Source of the DNA: JACKBC01 sp041391125
Lineage (GTDB): Bacteria > Chloroflexota > Anaerolineae > Caldilineales > Caldilineaceae
Reading direction: 5' to 3'
NCBI GenBank assembly: GCA_041391125.1
Contig: JAWKON010000014.1
Coordinates: 1-64,000 of the forward strand
Length of the DNA stretch: 64,000 nucleotides
Shown one piece after another: positions 52,496-61,722 of this stretch; position 1 is the stretch's first letter, and each line of letters begins with the position of its first letter. The position numbers were made by a program, and so were the translations under genes. The notes beneath the pieces are model-generated. The model was not told the origin of the DNA, ran no database searches, and saw only the letters and a list, made by a program, of their open reading frames with translations.

Positions 52496-55078
52496 TCATG
52501 TCCGCGTCTTTTCCGCCGTGGCGCGATTGCCCAGCCAGTAGAGATCGGCGCGGCTGTGTAGCGGGCCGCTGGGCTCGGTGGGCGGCGTCGTGTTCCAAAC
52601 CGTGGGGAAGCGGCCCAGCACGCTGGGATAGGCCGTGTTATCCATGCCATAGTGGTTGGATTTGCTGTGCGGCGCATCGCCCAAGTCGGGATAATCGGTC
52701 TGCGGGTCGCACTCAACATGCACCAGCACACCCTCCGACGGAATCTGGGGGCCATTGGCGGCCTGCACAATAGCCACATTTTTGATGATGGCGCCGCACT
52801 CATTGTCGCGGTTCACCTGCACTTTGAATGTGATGACGACGCTGCCGCCCGCCGGAATGGAACCGGTCCATTCGATCTGTTGCAGCGAACTGTTGTAGCT
52901 CACACCGGCTGGTGTGGAGGTCGCGCTGCCGGTTACGTATGTAGTGCCGGCGGGGATGGGGTCAACGATGGTGACGCCGGCAGCCGCCGTCGTACCGGTA
53001 TTTTGCACCACAATGGTGTACTCGATCATGTCGCCCACCAGCGCGCTGCTCACGTCGGCCTTTTTGCGAATTTCCAGCTTGGGCTCGCCTTGTATTTCGC
53101 GGCGCTGGAGGTAATCCTCGGTTTCGCCAAAACGGAAGCGGGCCGGGAAATCGAGACCGCGGCCATCGGGCAGGCCACCGCTGGCGGGTTTAACCGCGGG
53201 CTGTTCGCTCAAGGTAAAGCGCAGCCAGGCGGCCTGATCCTGAATGTTGGTGGGCAGTTGATTGTAGATAAGCTCAGTCGGCACATCAATATCTAAAAAG
53301 CCGCCCGCCGGCACCGCCGCGGCGTTAACCACAAAGTCTTGCACGATCCATTCATAGGAGGGCGCGGCAACGCCCGCAGACGAGGGACACTGGCCGGTAT
53401 CATTCCAATCGCCGTCGCGGTTGCCATCGAACCAGACGTTGAGATAGGCCTGCTGTAAATTAATCGCCGCCGCTGCCTTGGAGATGCGCACTTTCAGCTT
53501 GACCTGCTGACAGTTGTCCAGCGCCACGTTGGGATTGAGCCAGCCGTCATCGGCGCGATCTTTGTTGGCTACATCGGCGGCGCCGTTGTCGAGGATGTTG
53601 GTAAAGCCGTCGCCATCGGGCAGCAGGTCGGCATCTTTTTCGCGCGTTTCCTGGTCACCCAGCCAGAGCCAATAGAGAATCTGGTGGGCTGGGCCGCTGG
53701 GTGGGGCGCCTTCCCAGACGGTGGGATAGCGGCCCAGCGTGCCGGGTACAGCATAGGCCGTGTTGGCCAGACCAAAGTGATTGGTGCTATCCGGGGCGTC
53801 GCCCAGGTCCATCAAAATGTCCTGCGGCGGGCACTCGACATGCACTTCGGCCACGGCTTGCTGAATCACCGACAGATCGGGGCGCACAATGGCGGCGCGG
53901 TTGCGAATGATCGATTGGCACTCGACGTCTTCCGACACTTTAACTTTAAACTTGATGGTGACGCTGCCAGGGCCGGGTATGTCGCCGCCCCACTTGCCCC
54001 AATTGTTGATGGCATCATGGGCCACGGCACCGGTGGTAGCGCTGGCCGAGCCAAGCACGTAACTGGTGCCGGCCGGAATGGGGTCGATCATGGTGATGCC
54101 GGTAGCGGTTGCCGAACCGCCGTTGGAGATGAGGATGGTGTATTCGATTTCCCCTCCGGGCAGCACGCTGGTGACATTGGCCGTCTTTTCAATCTTTAGC
54201 TGCGGAGTCGCGGGCTCAATGAGATAGTCCTCGGTCTCGCCCAGCCGGTACATATCATTAATGGACGCGGGGGGGCCGCGGCCATCAGGTACGGGCGCAT
54301 CCCAGCTTTCCACCGGGCGCTCGCTCAGCGTCAGGCGCAACCAGGCCGCGTCATCTTCTTTGGGATTGTAGACCAGCACGGTGCCCAGATCGACATCGAT
54401 AAACGAGGAGGTGCCAAAGCTGGGGTTGTTCAAGGTGGCGTTTTGGATGATCCACTCCGACGATTTGCCGTTGGGGCATTCACCCTGGTCATCCCAATCG
54501 CCATCACCCAGACCATCGTACCAGGCGTTGATGTAGAGCAGATCCAGATCGCGCACCGGGCCGCTCCAGGAGATGCGTACTTTGAGCCGCGTCTCGGTAC
54601 AATTTTTGAACGTCGCATCACGATTGAGCCAGCCATCGTCGGCGCGATCGCGGTCGGCCACATCGGCGGCGCCGTTGTCCAAAATGTTGGTTTCGCCATC
54701 GGCATCGGGGAGCCGGTCGGCCTCAATCTCGGGCGTGACGCGGTCACCCAGCCAGAAGAGCGTAATGTCTTTGTGCAACGGGCCGCTGGGCGGATTGCCT
54801 TCCCACACGGTGGGGAAGCGGCCCGGCACGCCGGGATAAGCCAGATTCTCCAGGCCGTGATGGTTGGTGTTGTCTGGCGCATCGCCCAGATCGTGCGATT
54901 GATCCACGGGGATGGGCTCAGTCACCTGGGCCTGAGCGCGGCCAAAGGCACCGCTGCTGATGGCGATGCTCAACAATAGCACAAGCGCAAGCATGAGCCA
55001 GCGCCGTGTGCCTCTAGAGTGTTGATTACGCAAAGGGTTGAAAAAACTAAACGGGGACGAATCGGAATCTGTATGCAT
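52496..55078 (-). CDS. Giant surface protein, N-terminal portion (GEVED/DUF11 modules)
   Basis: Starts at 55078 with an AGGAGG site and a signal peptide (WLMLALVLLLSIAISSGAFG, then RAQA). Two complete modules follow. Each has a DLGDAPDNTNHxGLxNxAYP opening, an ILDNGAADVADRDRADDGWL block, a beta GEVED domain ending RLGETEDYLI or RFGETEDYL, and a DUF11 domain (SVLPGGEIEYTILISNGGSA; ALVGDMIEYTIVVQNTGTTA). A third module begins (YPDLGDAPHSKSNHYGMDNT). The frame ends at 52496; alternative frames then carry GDMTPDAD, then TNILDNGAADVADNDRADDG, before joining the next portion near 52350. The whole protein is about 2,090 residues. The DHOR-like cytochrome gene lies 282 bases upstream on the same strand. 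Confidence 0.85.
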   Translation of the reverse strand: MHTDSDSSPFSFFNPLRNQHSRGTRRWLMLALVLLLSIAISSGAFGRAQAQVTEPIPVDQSHDLGDAPDNTNHHGLENLAYPGVPGRFPTVWEGNPPSGPLHKDITLFWLGDRVTPEIEADRLPDADGETNILDNGAADVADRDRADDGWLNRDATFKNCTETRLKVRISWSGPVRDLDLLYINAWYDGLGDGDWDDQGECPNGKSSEWIIQNATLNNPSFGTSSFIDVDLGTVLVYNPKEDDAAWLRLTLSERPVESWDAPVPDGRGPPASINDMYRLGETEDYLIEPATPQLKIEKTANVTSVLPGGEIEYTILISNGGSATATGITMIDPIPAGTSYVLGSASATTGAVAHDAINNWGKWGGDIPGPGSVTIKFKVKVSEDVECQSIIRNRAAIVRPDLSVIQQAVAEVHVECPPQDILMDLGDAPDSTNHFGLANTAYAVPGTLGRYPTVWEGAPPSGPAHQILYWLWLGDQETREKDADLLPDGDGFTNILDNGAADVANKDRADDGWLNPNVALDNCQQVKLKVRISKAAAAINLQQAYLNVWFDGNRDGDWNDTGQCPSSAGVAAPSYEWIVQDFVVNAAAVPAGGFLDIDVPTELIYNQLPTNIQDQAAWLRFTLSEQPAVKPASGGLPDGRGLDFPARFRFGETEDYLQRREIQGEPKLEIRKKADVSSALVGDMIEYTIVVQNTGTTAAAGVTIVDPIPAGTTYVTGSATSTPAGVSYNSSLQQIEWTGSIPAGGSVVITFKVQVNRDNECGAIIKNVAIVQAANGPQIPSEGVLVHVECDPQTDYPDLGDAPHSKSNHYGMDNTAYPSVLGRFPTVWNTTPPTEPSGPLHSRADLYWLGNRATAEKTRT

Positions 55079-55256
55079 TTTTCCCTCCTAGCATCAGTGA
55101 AACAGAAAAACCAAAGAAATGCACCGGGGCGGCGCCTCTCTTTTACGAGAGCAGCCCGCGAGCGATGAGTGGTATATTGACGGGTGTTGTGGGGTGCTCA
55201 GGAGCCAGTTTATAAAACGTGGGGATGTCTTACAATAGTTTGGTGTACGGTGAAGG

Positions 55257-55353
55257 TGTGCGCTAGCGCACAGATGACAAGTATTACATATTTCTCACGG
55301 TCGATAAAAATTGTCAGCCCTTGGATTAGGCCTGACCATTTTTATCGACCGTG
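55257..55353. repeat. Palindrome and hairpin upstream of the giant gene
   Basis: A perfect 16-bp palindrome TGTGCGCTAGCGCACA (55257-55272) and an inverted repeat with 22-bp arms (55297 onward CACGGTCGATAAAAATTG; ending 55353, one mismatch). The latter sits just after the di-heme protein stop and is a likely terminator. Confidence 0.75.
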
Positions 55354-55359
55354 GCTACG

Positions 55360-57090
55360 TTACCACTGGGCGGGCGGCCACTCCCGAGGCTGGCCATTTT
55401 CATCCACAAAGAGCGCTCTGGTTCCCACTGGCAAAATTTGCAGCGATTTCAAGAATTCGATGACGCTTTTCTGATCATATTCGCTCAAGGCTTCAAAGGC
55501 AGCGCGGGAGGCTTCGGCTTCGCCAGCGTGGGCCAGAGTGGCGTCGCGCAGCGTAGTATAGAGGCCGTGGTGGAAGTAGGGCGGCTGGTTGGCGGCGCCC
55601 CACAGTGGCCGCGTAAAGAAATGGCTGTTGCCCGCCGTGAATCCAGGCGTGCCGGCAGCGGCGTGCATATCCAGCGATTCGCGATTGGGGTCATTGGGGC
55701 CGCTGGTAATGTCGTGTACTTTGAAATCGGTGTAGGCCGCCACATATACAGCGTCGCCCTGCGGCTTAAGGCGTGGGCCGGGCAGAGCGTCGTTGCTCAG
55801 GTCGATTTTGAGCGTGGGCGCTTGACCCACTTGCAGGTTGCCGGCCGGGTTGTACGGATTGGGCTCACTATAGATCCAACCGTTGTCATCCAGTGGAATC
55901 TGCGCCACATGGCACGAGGTGCAGCCAATTTCGGCAAACTTCTTTTCGCCATTCCAAACGGCCTGCTCAATAACCGGGTCATTGGGGATAATGCGGCCCG
56001 GCACGGCCATGGTGGCCTGGTAGACCGTCACCGCTGTCATGTCGGCACGCGTCATTTCATTGACAAAACCGTCGCCGTCGGCGTCTACGCCCACACCAAA
56101 GCGCTCCTCGGTCTGGATACCGTGGTGATGGTTAAACGCGTTGTTGGTAAATTGGCGCAATGAGACGACTGCAGCGGCCTGGTGGAAGGGACGGATGACG
56201 AGATTGGGTGAATTGTTGGGGCCATCGAGCGTCAGGCACGAGGAGGGCAGCCCCTCAACGCCGTCCATATTCCACGCGCCATCCGCCGCTCTGGATAACG
56301 TGCCAAACGAAATGCCTTTGGAAATCAAGGCTTTCGATTGGCCAGGCTGCACGGTGTCGCGAATCGCCTGCAGATCTGCCGTCATCTGGCGCGCCAACAT
56401 CTCAATATAGCCGGAGCCAAACATGCCGACGGTGGCGCGCAAATTGGCAATGGATTGAAGCGTGGTCGCCGCCCCGTTTTCATCCATTTCACCTTTGGTA
56501 GGCGTCATGTCAGTCTGATCAAAGGTTACAAAGTCAAAGCGCTGACCCAGAACAAAGACACTGCTCACAAAGTCGCCGCCGCCGCCGGGGATGCCAAAAG
56601 GCGCATTGTGACAGCCTGCGCACGAGTTGGAGTCTGGCCCCGAGATGCGGTTCATGTTGCGGGGAAAGGTGAGCGGATCGCTTTGATCGGCCAGCGGTGC
56701 GCCCGTGCCTTTGGTCAGCGGACGACCACCGCCTTCTTGCGCTGTCCAATTGGCGCTGAAAAGTTTTTCACCGTGCGCCAATAATGCCGCCAATGTCTGC
56801 GTATATTCTTCGCCATCGGCAAAGTGCTGTGAAACAGAGATTTCGCGCCCCAATTGAGCCAACCTCTCTGCATCGGGAATAGTCCCGCCGCCGCCACCCG
56901 TATTCGCCATCTGCCCCAATTTGGGCGAGACAGGCAGAAAAGTTGAACAGCATGTACCAGCTGTGTTGGTCGCAATCTGGCGCAAATTATGCCAACCGGC
57001 GCTAACACTTTGTAGCTGGAAGAACAGTCCAATCACCAGAAAAAATAGTATCACGAGAAGCGATGGGCTTTTTTTCATCCTTCTAAACAT
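55360..57090 (-). CDS. Di-heme c-type cytochrome peroxidase-like oxidoreductase (DHOR)
   Basis: Exported cytochrome of 576 residues. The signal peptide is SLLVILFFLVIGLFFQLQSV. Heme-binding CAGCH lies at 157-161 and CTSCH near 390. Conserved flanking blocks are NRISGPDSNSCAGCHNAPFG and KKFAEIGCTSCHVAQIPLDD, with the C-terminal RPLWGAANQPPYFHHGLYTT. This matches the DHOR/thiol-oxidoreductase-like branch of di-heme peroxidases. The enzyme would accept or deliver electrons in the envelope; its natural substrate is not established. The start at 57090 is supported by AAGGGA eight bases upstream. It precedes the giant cupredoxin-bearing surface protein on the same strand. Confidence 0.9.
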   Translation of the reverse strand: MFRRMKKSPSLLVILFFLVIGLFFQLQSVSAGWHNLRQIATNTAGTCCSTFLPVSPKLGQMANTGGGGGTIPDAERLAQLGREISVSQHFADGEEYTQTLAALLAHGEKLFSANWTAQEGGGRPLTKGTGAPLADQSDPLTFPRNMNRISGPDSNSCAGCHNAPFGIPGGGGDFVSSVFVLGQRFDFVTFDQTDMTPTKGEMDENGAATTLQSIANLRATVGMFGSGYIEMLARQMTADLQAIRDTVQPGQSKALISKGISFGTLSRAADGAWNMDGVEGLPSSCLTLDGPNNSPNLVIRPFHQAAAVVSLRQFTNNAFNHHHGIQTEERFGVGVDADGDGFVNEMTRADMTAVTVYQATMAVPGRIIPNDPVIEQAVWNGEKKFAEIGCTSCHVAQIPLDDNGWIYSEPNPYNPAGNLQVGQAPTLKIDLSNDALPGPRLKPQGDAVYVAAYTDFKVHDITSGPNDPNRESLDMHAAAGTPGFTAGNSHFFTRPLWGAANQPPYFHHGLYTTLRDATLAHAGEAEASRAAFEALSEYDQKSVIEFLKSLQILPVGTRALFVDENGQPREWPPAQW

Positions 57091-57311
57091 CTGTAAGTTC
57101 CCTTTTTGAACAACTAACTGACGTCATGTCGAATCAAACTGAGCCAATTCTACCTGGAAAACTTCAAATTGGCTAAAGTTATGTAGGGAATTATACAGAC
57201 AGATTGTAGGAATTGCTATCCGCCAAAAGTATCAAATTGCTATTAAATTCCCACGCAGAGCGTACTGTACGAGAATTGGACTCCGAAAAATCTATACAAA
57301 CAGAGTAAATT

Positions 57312-57384
57312 TTGTCAACACGGCTAGGGGGAACACAGATGAAAAGACAAGTAACATCCGTGTTTCCCCTAGCCGTGTTGACAA
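57312..57384. repeat. Inverted repeat, family F copy 2
   Basis: Arms of 30 bp (57312-57341, 57355-57384) with two mismatches, built on TTGTCAACACGGCTAGGGG. They share the ACACGGATG/CATCCGTGTTTCCCC style of the element at 4145. The 346-bp gap between the S9 peptidase and the cytochrome holds no gene. Confidence 0.8.
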
Positions 57385-57436
57385 GTTGTCGCGCCTTAAT
57401 GACCGACAACCTTTAGGCGGCAGCTTCGCTGGGTGC

Positions 57437-59281
57437 TTACATATGTTTTTGTAAAAACGCCGCCATTTTGGTAAAACTATCTACACGGTTGGCCAATTTG
57501 CTAAAGCGATGACCTTCATCGGCATAATGGATAAACTCGACCACGCCACCCCCTGCACGCACCTTTTCCACGATCTGCTCAGATTCGAAGAGCGGCACGC
57601 GCGGGTCATTGTCACCCGCCAGCACCAGCAGCGGCGCGGCAATGCGCTCGGCTTTGTGAATGGGTGAAATGCGCGCCAGCAGATCGCGCTGCTGCTCCAG
57701 GCTGCCATATTCGCGCTCGCGGTGGGCGCGCCGCCAGGGGCTGGTGCGCTCCATAAAGCTGACCCAGTTGGCAATGCCCACCACGTCGATGCCGGCGGCA
57801 AAGAGTTCCGGGTATTCGGTCAGCGCGGCCAGCACCATATAGCCGCCGTAGCTGCGTCCGTAAATGGCAATGGCGTCACTGTTGATTTCATCACGCTCAT
57901 GCAGCCAGGCCACCGCGTATTTCAGATCCGCCACGCTTTCCATGCGCAATTCCAAATCGTCCAACATCATGTAGCGGCGACCATAACCGGTGCTGCCGCG
58001 CACATTGGTCACCAGCAGCGCGTAGCCCTGGTTGAGAAAATATTGGAAGCGCACGTCAAAATCGGGGCGCTGCTGACCGGCCGGCCCGCCGTGCACATAG
58101 AGAATGCACGGATAGCCCCCGGCAGGCGGCGCGCTCTGCGGCAGATAGTAAAAGGCCGGAATCTCCAGCTCATCGTGGGTGGTAAAGTGGATCAGTTCCG
58201 GCCCCACAAAGGTGCGGCTGTCTACGCCAGCGCGGTTGCTAAAGGTCAACTGTTGGGTTTGTCCCGTGGCCACGTCAACCGACCACACATTCTGGTTTTG
58301 CGTCGGCGTCTGAAAATCACAGAGAAGTTGCGCGCCATCCGGGCTGAATTTAAGGCTGCCAATCACGCCCGGCGCCATGCCTTCAACCCGCTCTGCGCCG
58401 CCGCTGGCCAGATCGATCCAATAGAGATGATCGTAGCCTTCCACATTAAGGATGAGCGCCGCCCGGCTGCCATCGGGTGCAATGGCCAGCGCCTCCAATT
58501 CGCCCTGCTGGCCCGGATAAGCGGCCAGCAGATCATCGGCGCGTACCAGTTCGTTGAGCGCGGCGCTTTCCAGATCCAGCTTGCACAGCGCAAAGCGGTC
58601 GCAAGTGCGGTCGCTCACCGTGAAGACGCCCTGGTCCGTCCATTTAATCTCCATGTAACGCGCATTGGGCTGGCCGCTGGTGACATGGCGTTCCTGGCCG
58701 CTCTCCAAGTCGAGCAGATACAGTTCAAGCTGCTCGGTGGCCACGGCATCCAGCATAAGCGCAAAGCGGCCATCGGGCGACCAGGCGACCAGCGCCCGGT
58801 TGCCGCTGGTTTCCAGCAGCCGCGTGCTTTCACCGCTGGCCACATCCAGGCGATAGAGATCAAAATCCACATTGTTGCGGGCGTTACTGGTGTAGAGAAT
58901 CTGTGCGCCGTCTTTGCTCCAGGCGCCAAAGCGGTGAATGGCGGCATCGTTGTCGGTTAAGCGGCGCACGTCGTGATTTTGCTCGCCTGTCTCATACACG
59001 CCAAAGTTGCTGATCAGGTAAAATTGCTGGCGCTCGTTGCCTCCCACATCGCTGACCGCTATGAGCTGATCGGCAGCGGGGGAGGCGTGCAATTCCCACA
59101 CTTTGTCGGCAAAAAAGGTAAGCTGCACGGGCCAACTGTCGGCTGCGTCTCCCTGTAAACCAATGCTCCAAACCTGAAAATTGCCTGTAATATCGCTGAG
59201 AAACGCCAGCCGGTTACCGCTACGCGACAAGGCGGGTGAATGGGCGGCGCGGATATTGAGATAGCGGGCAAAATCGTACAT
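57437..59281 (-). CDS. S9 family peptidase (prolyl oligopeptidase / acylaminoacyl-peptidase type)
   Basis: Serine peptidase of 614 residues. The N-terminal seven-bladed propeller contains WSPDGRFALML and FSPDGAQLLCDF repeats. The C-terminal alpha/beta hydrolase has the oxyanion region YVHGGPAGQQ, the nucleophile IYGRSYGGYMVLAAL (Ser about 475), the Asp in AGDNDPRVPLFES (~554) and the His in DEGHRFSKL (~590). There is no signal peptide, so it is likely cytoplasmic and cleaves short peptides. The start at 59281 is fixed by CAAGGAGACAACC. Family D repeats lie directly upstream. Confidence 0.95.
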   Translation of the reverse strand: MYDFARYLNIRAAHSPALSRSGNRLAFLSDITGNFQVWSIGLQGDAADSWPVQLTFFADKVWELHASPAADQLIAVSDVGGNERQQFYLISNFGVYETGEQNHDVRRLTDNDAAIHRFGAWSKDGAQILYTSNARNNVDFDLYRLDVASGESTRLLETSGNRALVAWSPDGRFALMLDAVATEQLELYLLDLESGQERHVTSGQPNARYMEIKWTDQGVFTVSDRTCDRFALCKLDLESAALNELVRADDLLAAYPGQQGELEALAIAPDGSRAALILNVEGYDHLYWIDLASGGAERVEGMAPGVIGSLKFSPDGAQLLCDFQTPTQNQNVWSVDVATGQTQQLTFSNRAGVDSRTFVGPELIHFTTHDELEIPAFYYLPQSAPPAGGYPCILYVHGGPAGQQRPDFDVRFQYFLNQGYALLVTNVRGSTGYGRRYMMLDDLELRMESVADLKYAVAWLHERDEINSDAIAIYGRSYGGYMVLAALTEYPELFAAGIDVVGIANWVSFMERTSPWRRAHREREYGSLEQQRDLLARISPIHKAERIAAPLLVLAGDNDPRVPLFESEQIVEKVRAGGGVVEFIHYADEGHRFSKLANRVDSFTKMAAFLQKHM

Positions 59282-59296
59282 GGTTGTCTCCTTGTA

Positions 59297-59352
59297 GGAC
59301 AAGTTGGGAAACTTGTCCACATTATGGCGGGGACAAGTTGGGAAACTTGTCC
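59297..59352. repeat. Two copies of family D inverted repeat
   Basis: GGACAAGTTGGGAAACTTGTCC occurs at 59297-59318 and again at 59331-59352, with TTGTAG before and CTACAA after, so the pair forms a larger palindrome. The second copy overlaps the stop codon of the acetyltransferase gene. Confidence 0.85.
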
Positions 59353-59906
59353 TACAATTTGTTAAACAGCGCAGCAATCACAAAATCGGGGTCAGTGGGA
59401 TCGGGGGCCAGCGTATAGCCCAGCCGCTTGTGCAGCGTTTGCGAGCGTATGTTTTTGGCCAGCGCACCGCCCACCAGCCGCGGCAGCTTGAGCTCTTTGA
59501 ACGCGTACTCGATCATGGGCAGACAGGCTTCATATGCATAGCCCTGGCCCCAATAATCCTTGCCAAAGGCAAAGGCCAATTCCACTTCGATAATGCCGTA
59601 CGGAGTGGGCTGCACTTCTGGAACCACTGCCGCCACCGCTTCCGTGGGCAGCACGTGCGGCTCCAGATGCACCTGCGCAATGACGCGGCCCGTGGCCTTC
59701 AACTCGACCGCCCGAAAGCCAAACTCGGCGCTCTCCGGCTGATAGACGCGGTTCAAAAAGCGACGGCGAATCTCGTCCGGCTTGTCGCCGATGCCGCTGT
59801 ACATGCCCCACACGTCGCGGTCGGCATACACATGGGCCAGAATATCGTCATAGTCATCCTCGCGAAACTCGCGCAGGAGCAGGCGGGGGGTTTCCATGGT
59901 GTGCAT
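59352..59906 (-). CDS. GNAT family N-acetyltransferase (RimJ/RimL-like)
   Basis: Protein of 184 residues. It begins MHTMETPRLLLREFREDDYD, typical of RimJ-like acetyltransferases. IEVELAFAFGKDYWGQGYAY is the acetyl-CoA-binding Q/RxxGxG-type region (GQGYAYEACLPMIEYAFKEL). The C-terminal NIRSQTLHKRLGYTLAP resembles the conserved NxxSxxxxxKxGF. Substrate is unknown. AAAGGACT precedes the ATG at 59906. It lies between the S9 peptidase and the aminotransferase, all on the minus strand. Confidence 0.9.
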   Translation of the reverse strand: MHTMETPRLLLREFREDDYDDILAHVYADRDVWGMYSGIGDKPDEIRRRFLNRVYQPESAEFGFRAVELKATGRVIAQVHLEPHVLPTEAVAAVVPEVQPTPYGIIEVELAFAFGKDYWGQGYAYEACLPMIEYAFKELKLPRLVGGALAKNIRSQTLHKRLGYTLAPDPTDPDFVIAALFNKL

Positions 59907-59926
59907 GGGAAAGTCCTTTTTTGGTG

Positions 59927-59983
59927 ATTTGGTGATTGGGTGATTGGGGTCTCACAAGATGCCCAATCACCCAATCACCAAAT
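59927..59983. repeat. Inverted repeat upstream of the acetyltransferase
   Basis: Perfect 22-bp arms (59927-59948 and 59962-59983) of ATTTGGTGATTGGGTGATTG type, with internal TGATTGGG tandem units, around a 13-base loop. Confidence 0.8.
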
Positions 59984-59990
59984 AACTCAA

Positions 59991-61181
59991 TCAACCCTTC
60001 TCCACAAACCGCGCGATCCGCTCCATAGCCGGCTCCAATACACTCATATCCGGCGCGTAGCAGATGAGGAAGGCGCCCTCGCCGCCGTTGCCAAAGGCGA
60101 CGCCGGGGGCCACGGCCACTTTTTCGGCTTTGAGCAATGCCAATGCAAAGGCAAACGAGTCGTCCAATCCCTCGATGCGGGGGAAGAGGTAAAAGGCGCC
60201 TTCGGGCTTGGGAATGGTGATGGACGGCACTGAGGAGAGCGCTTCATAACAGTAGACCATGCGCTCGCGGAAGAGTGATGTGCGCTCGCGCACTTCATCG
60301 TCGCCGCGGCTGAGCGCGGCTTCCCCAGCCCGCTGCACAAAGGTGGCGGCGTGCGACACCACAAACTCGTTGAGCTGCGCCGCCTTTTGGATCATGTCGG
60401 CGCGGCCCACCAGCCAGCCCAGCCGCCAGCCCGTCATGCAGTAGCTTTTGGAAAAGGATTGGGCCACAAAGACGGCATCATCACGCGTGCAAAGACGCAA
60501 AATTGAGGGCGCGACTTCAGTGTCAGTCCCATAGTACAGCCGCTCGTAAACCTCATCGGCCAGCAGCCACAGCTTGTGGCGGCGGCAAAAATCGAGCAGC
60601 GCTTGCTGATCATCCACAGTGGCCACCCAGCCCAGCGGATTGGAGGGCGACGTGTAGACCAGCAGCCGCGTGCGATCCGTCACCGCGGCTTCCAGGCCGG
60701 CAAAGTCGATCTGAAAGCGCTCGACGCCGCGCGCGTCCGCACCGGTGACCAGCGGAATCTCCACCGGCCGCGCGCCAAACATGCGCACGATCTCGGTCGA
60801 GTTGGGCCAGTTGGGGCTGAGGATCAGCGCCTCATCGCCCGGCTCGATGACGCAGCGGATGCCCACGTTGAGCGCCTGCACGCCCGACGCCGTGACCATC
60901 ACTTCGCGCATGGGGTCGAGCTGCACATTTTGAAGCTGGGCGTATTTGGCTGCAATCGCCGCCCGCAAGCTGGGCAGACCGGCGTTTTCCGAATAAAAAG
61001 TCTGGTCTTCGGCAATGGCCCGCACCACGGCGTCCTTAATATATTGGGGCGTGGGCATGGTCGATTCACCAAATTGCAGGCGCAGCACTCCTTCCATGCC
61101 AAAGGCGGCGTTGGCCAGTTCACGAATGCGCGAGGGTTGGATTTGGTCCAGGCTGGGGGCCAGTGGAATTTCAGCAATCAT
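59991..61181 (-). CDS. Class I/II PLP-dependent aminotransferase
   Basis: Aminotransferase of 396 residues, the usual size. Motifs: FGESTMPTPQYIKDAVVRAI near the start, LVYTSPSNPLGWVATVDDQQ (the Asn of the PLP ring contact), WLLADEVYERLYYG (Asp for the pyridine N) and the PLP lysine in AQSFSKSYCMTGWRLGW (~243). It is of the aspartate/aromatic aminotransferase I-gamma type, with pyruvate or 2-oxoglutarate as likely acceptor; the amino donor is not defined. The start at 61181 lacks a ribosome site. It is divergent from the PIN toxin gene with a short intergenic region. Confidence 0.93.
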   Translation of the reverse strand: MIAEIPLAPSLDQIQPSRIRELANAAFGMEGVLRLQFGESTMPTPQYIKDAVVRAIAEDQTFYSENAGLPSLRAAIAAKYAQLQNVQLDPMREVMVTASGVQALNVGIRCVIEPGDEALILSPNWPNSTEIVRMFGARPVEIPLVTGADARGVERFQIDFAGLEAAVTDRTRLLVYTSPSNPLGWVATVDDQQALLDFCRRHKLWLLADEVYERLYYGTDTEVAPSILRLCTRDDAVFVAQSFSKSYCMTGWRLGWLVGRADMIQKAAQLNEFVVSHAATFVQRAGEAALSRGDDEVRERTSLFRERMVYCYEALSSVPSITIPKPEGAFYLFPRIEGLDDSFAFALALLKAEKVAVAPGVAFGNGGEGAFLICYAPDMSVLEPAMERIARFVEKG

Positions 61182-61230
61182 TTGACATACTTACTTTCTA
61201 TTTGAGTATGGGGTAATATTGGACTGACGC

Positions 61231-61259
61231 TTTACTTTCATCGTATGTGGTGCTATAGT
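61231..61259 (+). promoter_or_regulatory. Promoter of the PIN toxin-antitoxin pair
   Basis: TTTACT (61231-61236), 17 bases, TATAGT (61254-61259). The ATG at 61266 is seven bases after the -10, so a leaderless transcript is likely, as for higB. Confidence 0.6.
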
Positions 61260-61265
61260 GGTGCA

Positions 61266-61700
61266 ATGAACGTTCAGCTGGGAATCCAATCTAAAATGCG
61301 TGTCGTGTTAGACACCAATGTTTTGTTCGAAGGGTTGACCAAACAAGGCAGTGCAGCTGGCGTCATTATGGATGCCTGGATTTACAGTCTGTTTAGAGTA
61401 TGTGTCACCGATGCCTTGATATATGAATATTCGGATGTACTTTCACGAAAATTATCTCCTGCCCGACTGGTAGAGGCAAATCAAACCTTGTCTGTTTTAT
61501 TGAGCATGACTGAGTTTGTTGCGATTCATTACCGATGGCGGCCCAGTTCACCAGACCCAGGCGATGAATTTCTCATTGATTGTGCAATGAATGCCAATGC
61601 ATTGCTGGTTACATCAAATGTACGAGATTTCAGACAGGCGCAACAATTATTGGGGTTGAATGTGTTTACTCCGAAGCGATTCTTAGAGTTCCTAATTTAG
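61266..61700 (+). CDS. PIN-domain toxin (putative toxin-antitoxin RNase)
   Basis: PIN-domain protein of 144 residues. Acidic active-site residues are seen in MRVVLDTNVLFEGLTKQG (first Asp), IYEYSDVLSRKL (Glu), DPGDEFLIDCAMNANALLVT (Asp) and SNVRDFRQ (last Asp), which matches the PIN 3/toxin subgroup. These are metal-dependent ribonucleases held inactive by an antitoxin. The start at 61266 follows the promoter directly; a start at 61296 (MRVV) is an alternative. The antitoxin gene follows after 22 bases. Confidence 0.88.
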   Translation: MNVQLGIQSKMRVVLDTNVLFEGLTKQGSAAGVIMDAWIYSLFRVCVTDALIYEYSDVLSRKLSPARLVEANQTLSVLLSMTEFVAIHYRWRPSSPDPGDEFLIDCAMNANALLVTSNVRDFRQAQQLLGLNVFTPKRFLEFLI

Positions 61701-61722
61701 ACAGCTTTGAGGAGGATAAATA

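Noticed and set aside
50517..52541. Long plus-strand open frame (674 codons)
   Set aside because: It lies fully antisense to the giant surface protein, whose modules are clearly coding; long antisense frames are expected at this base composition.
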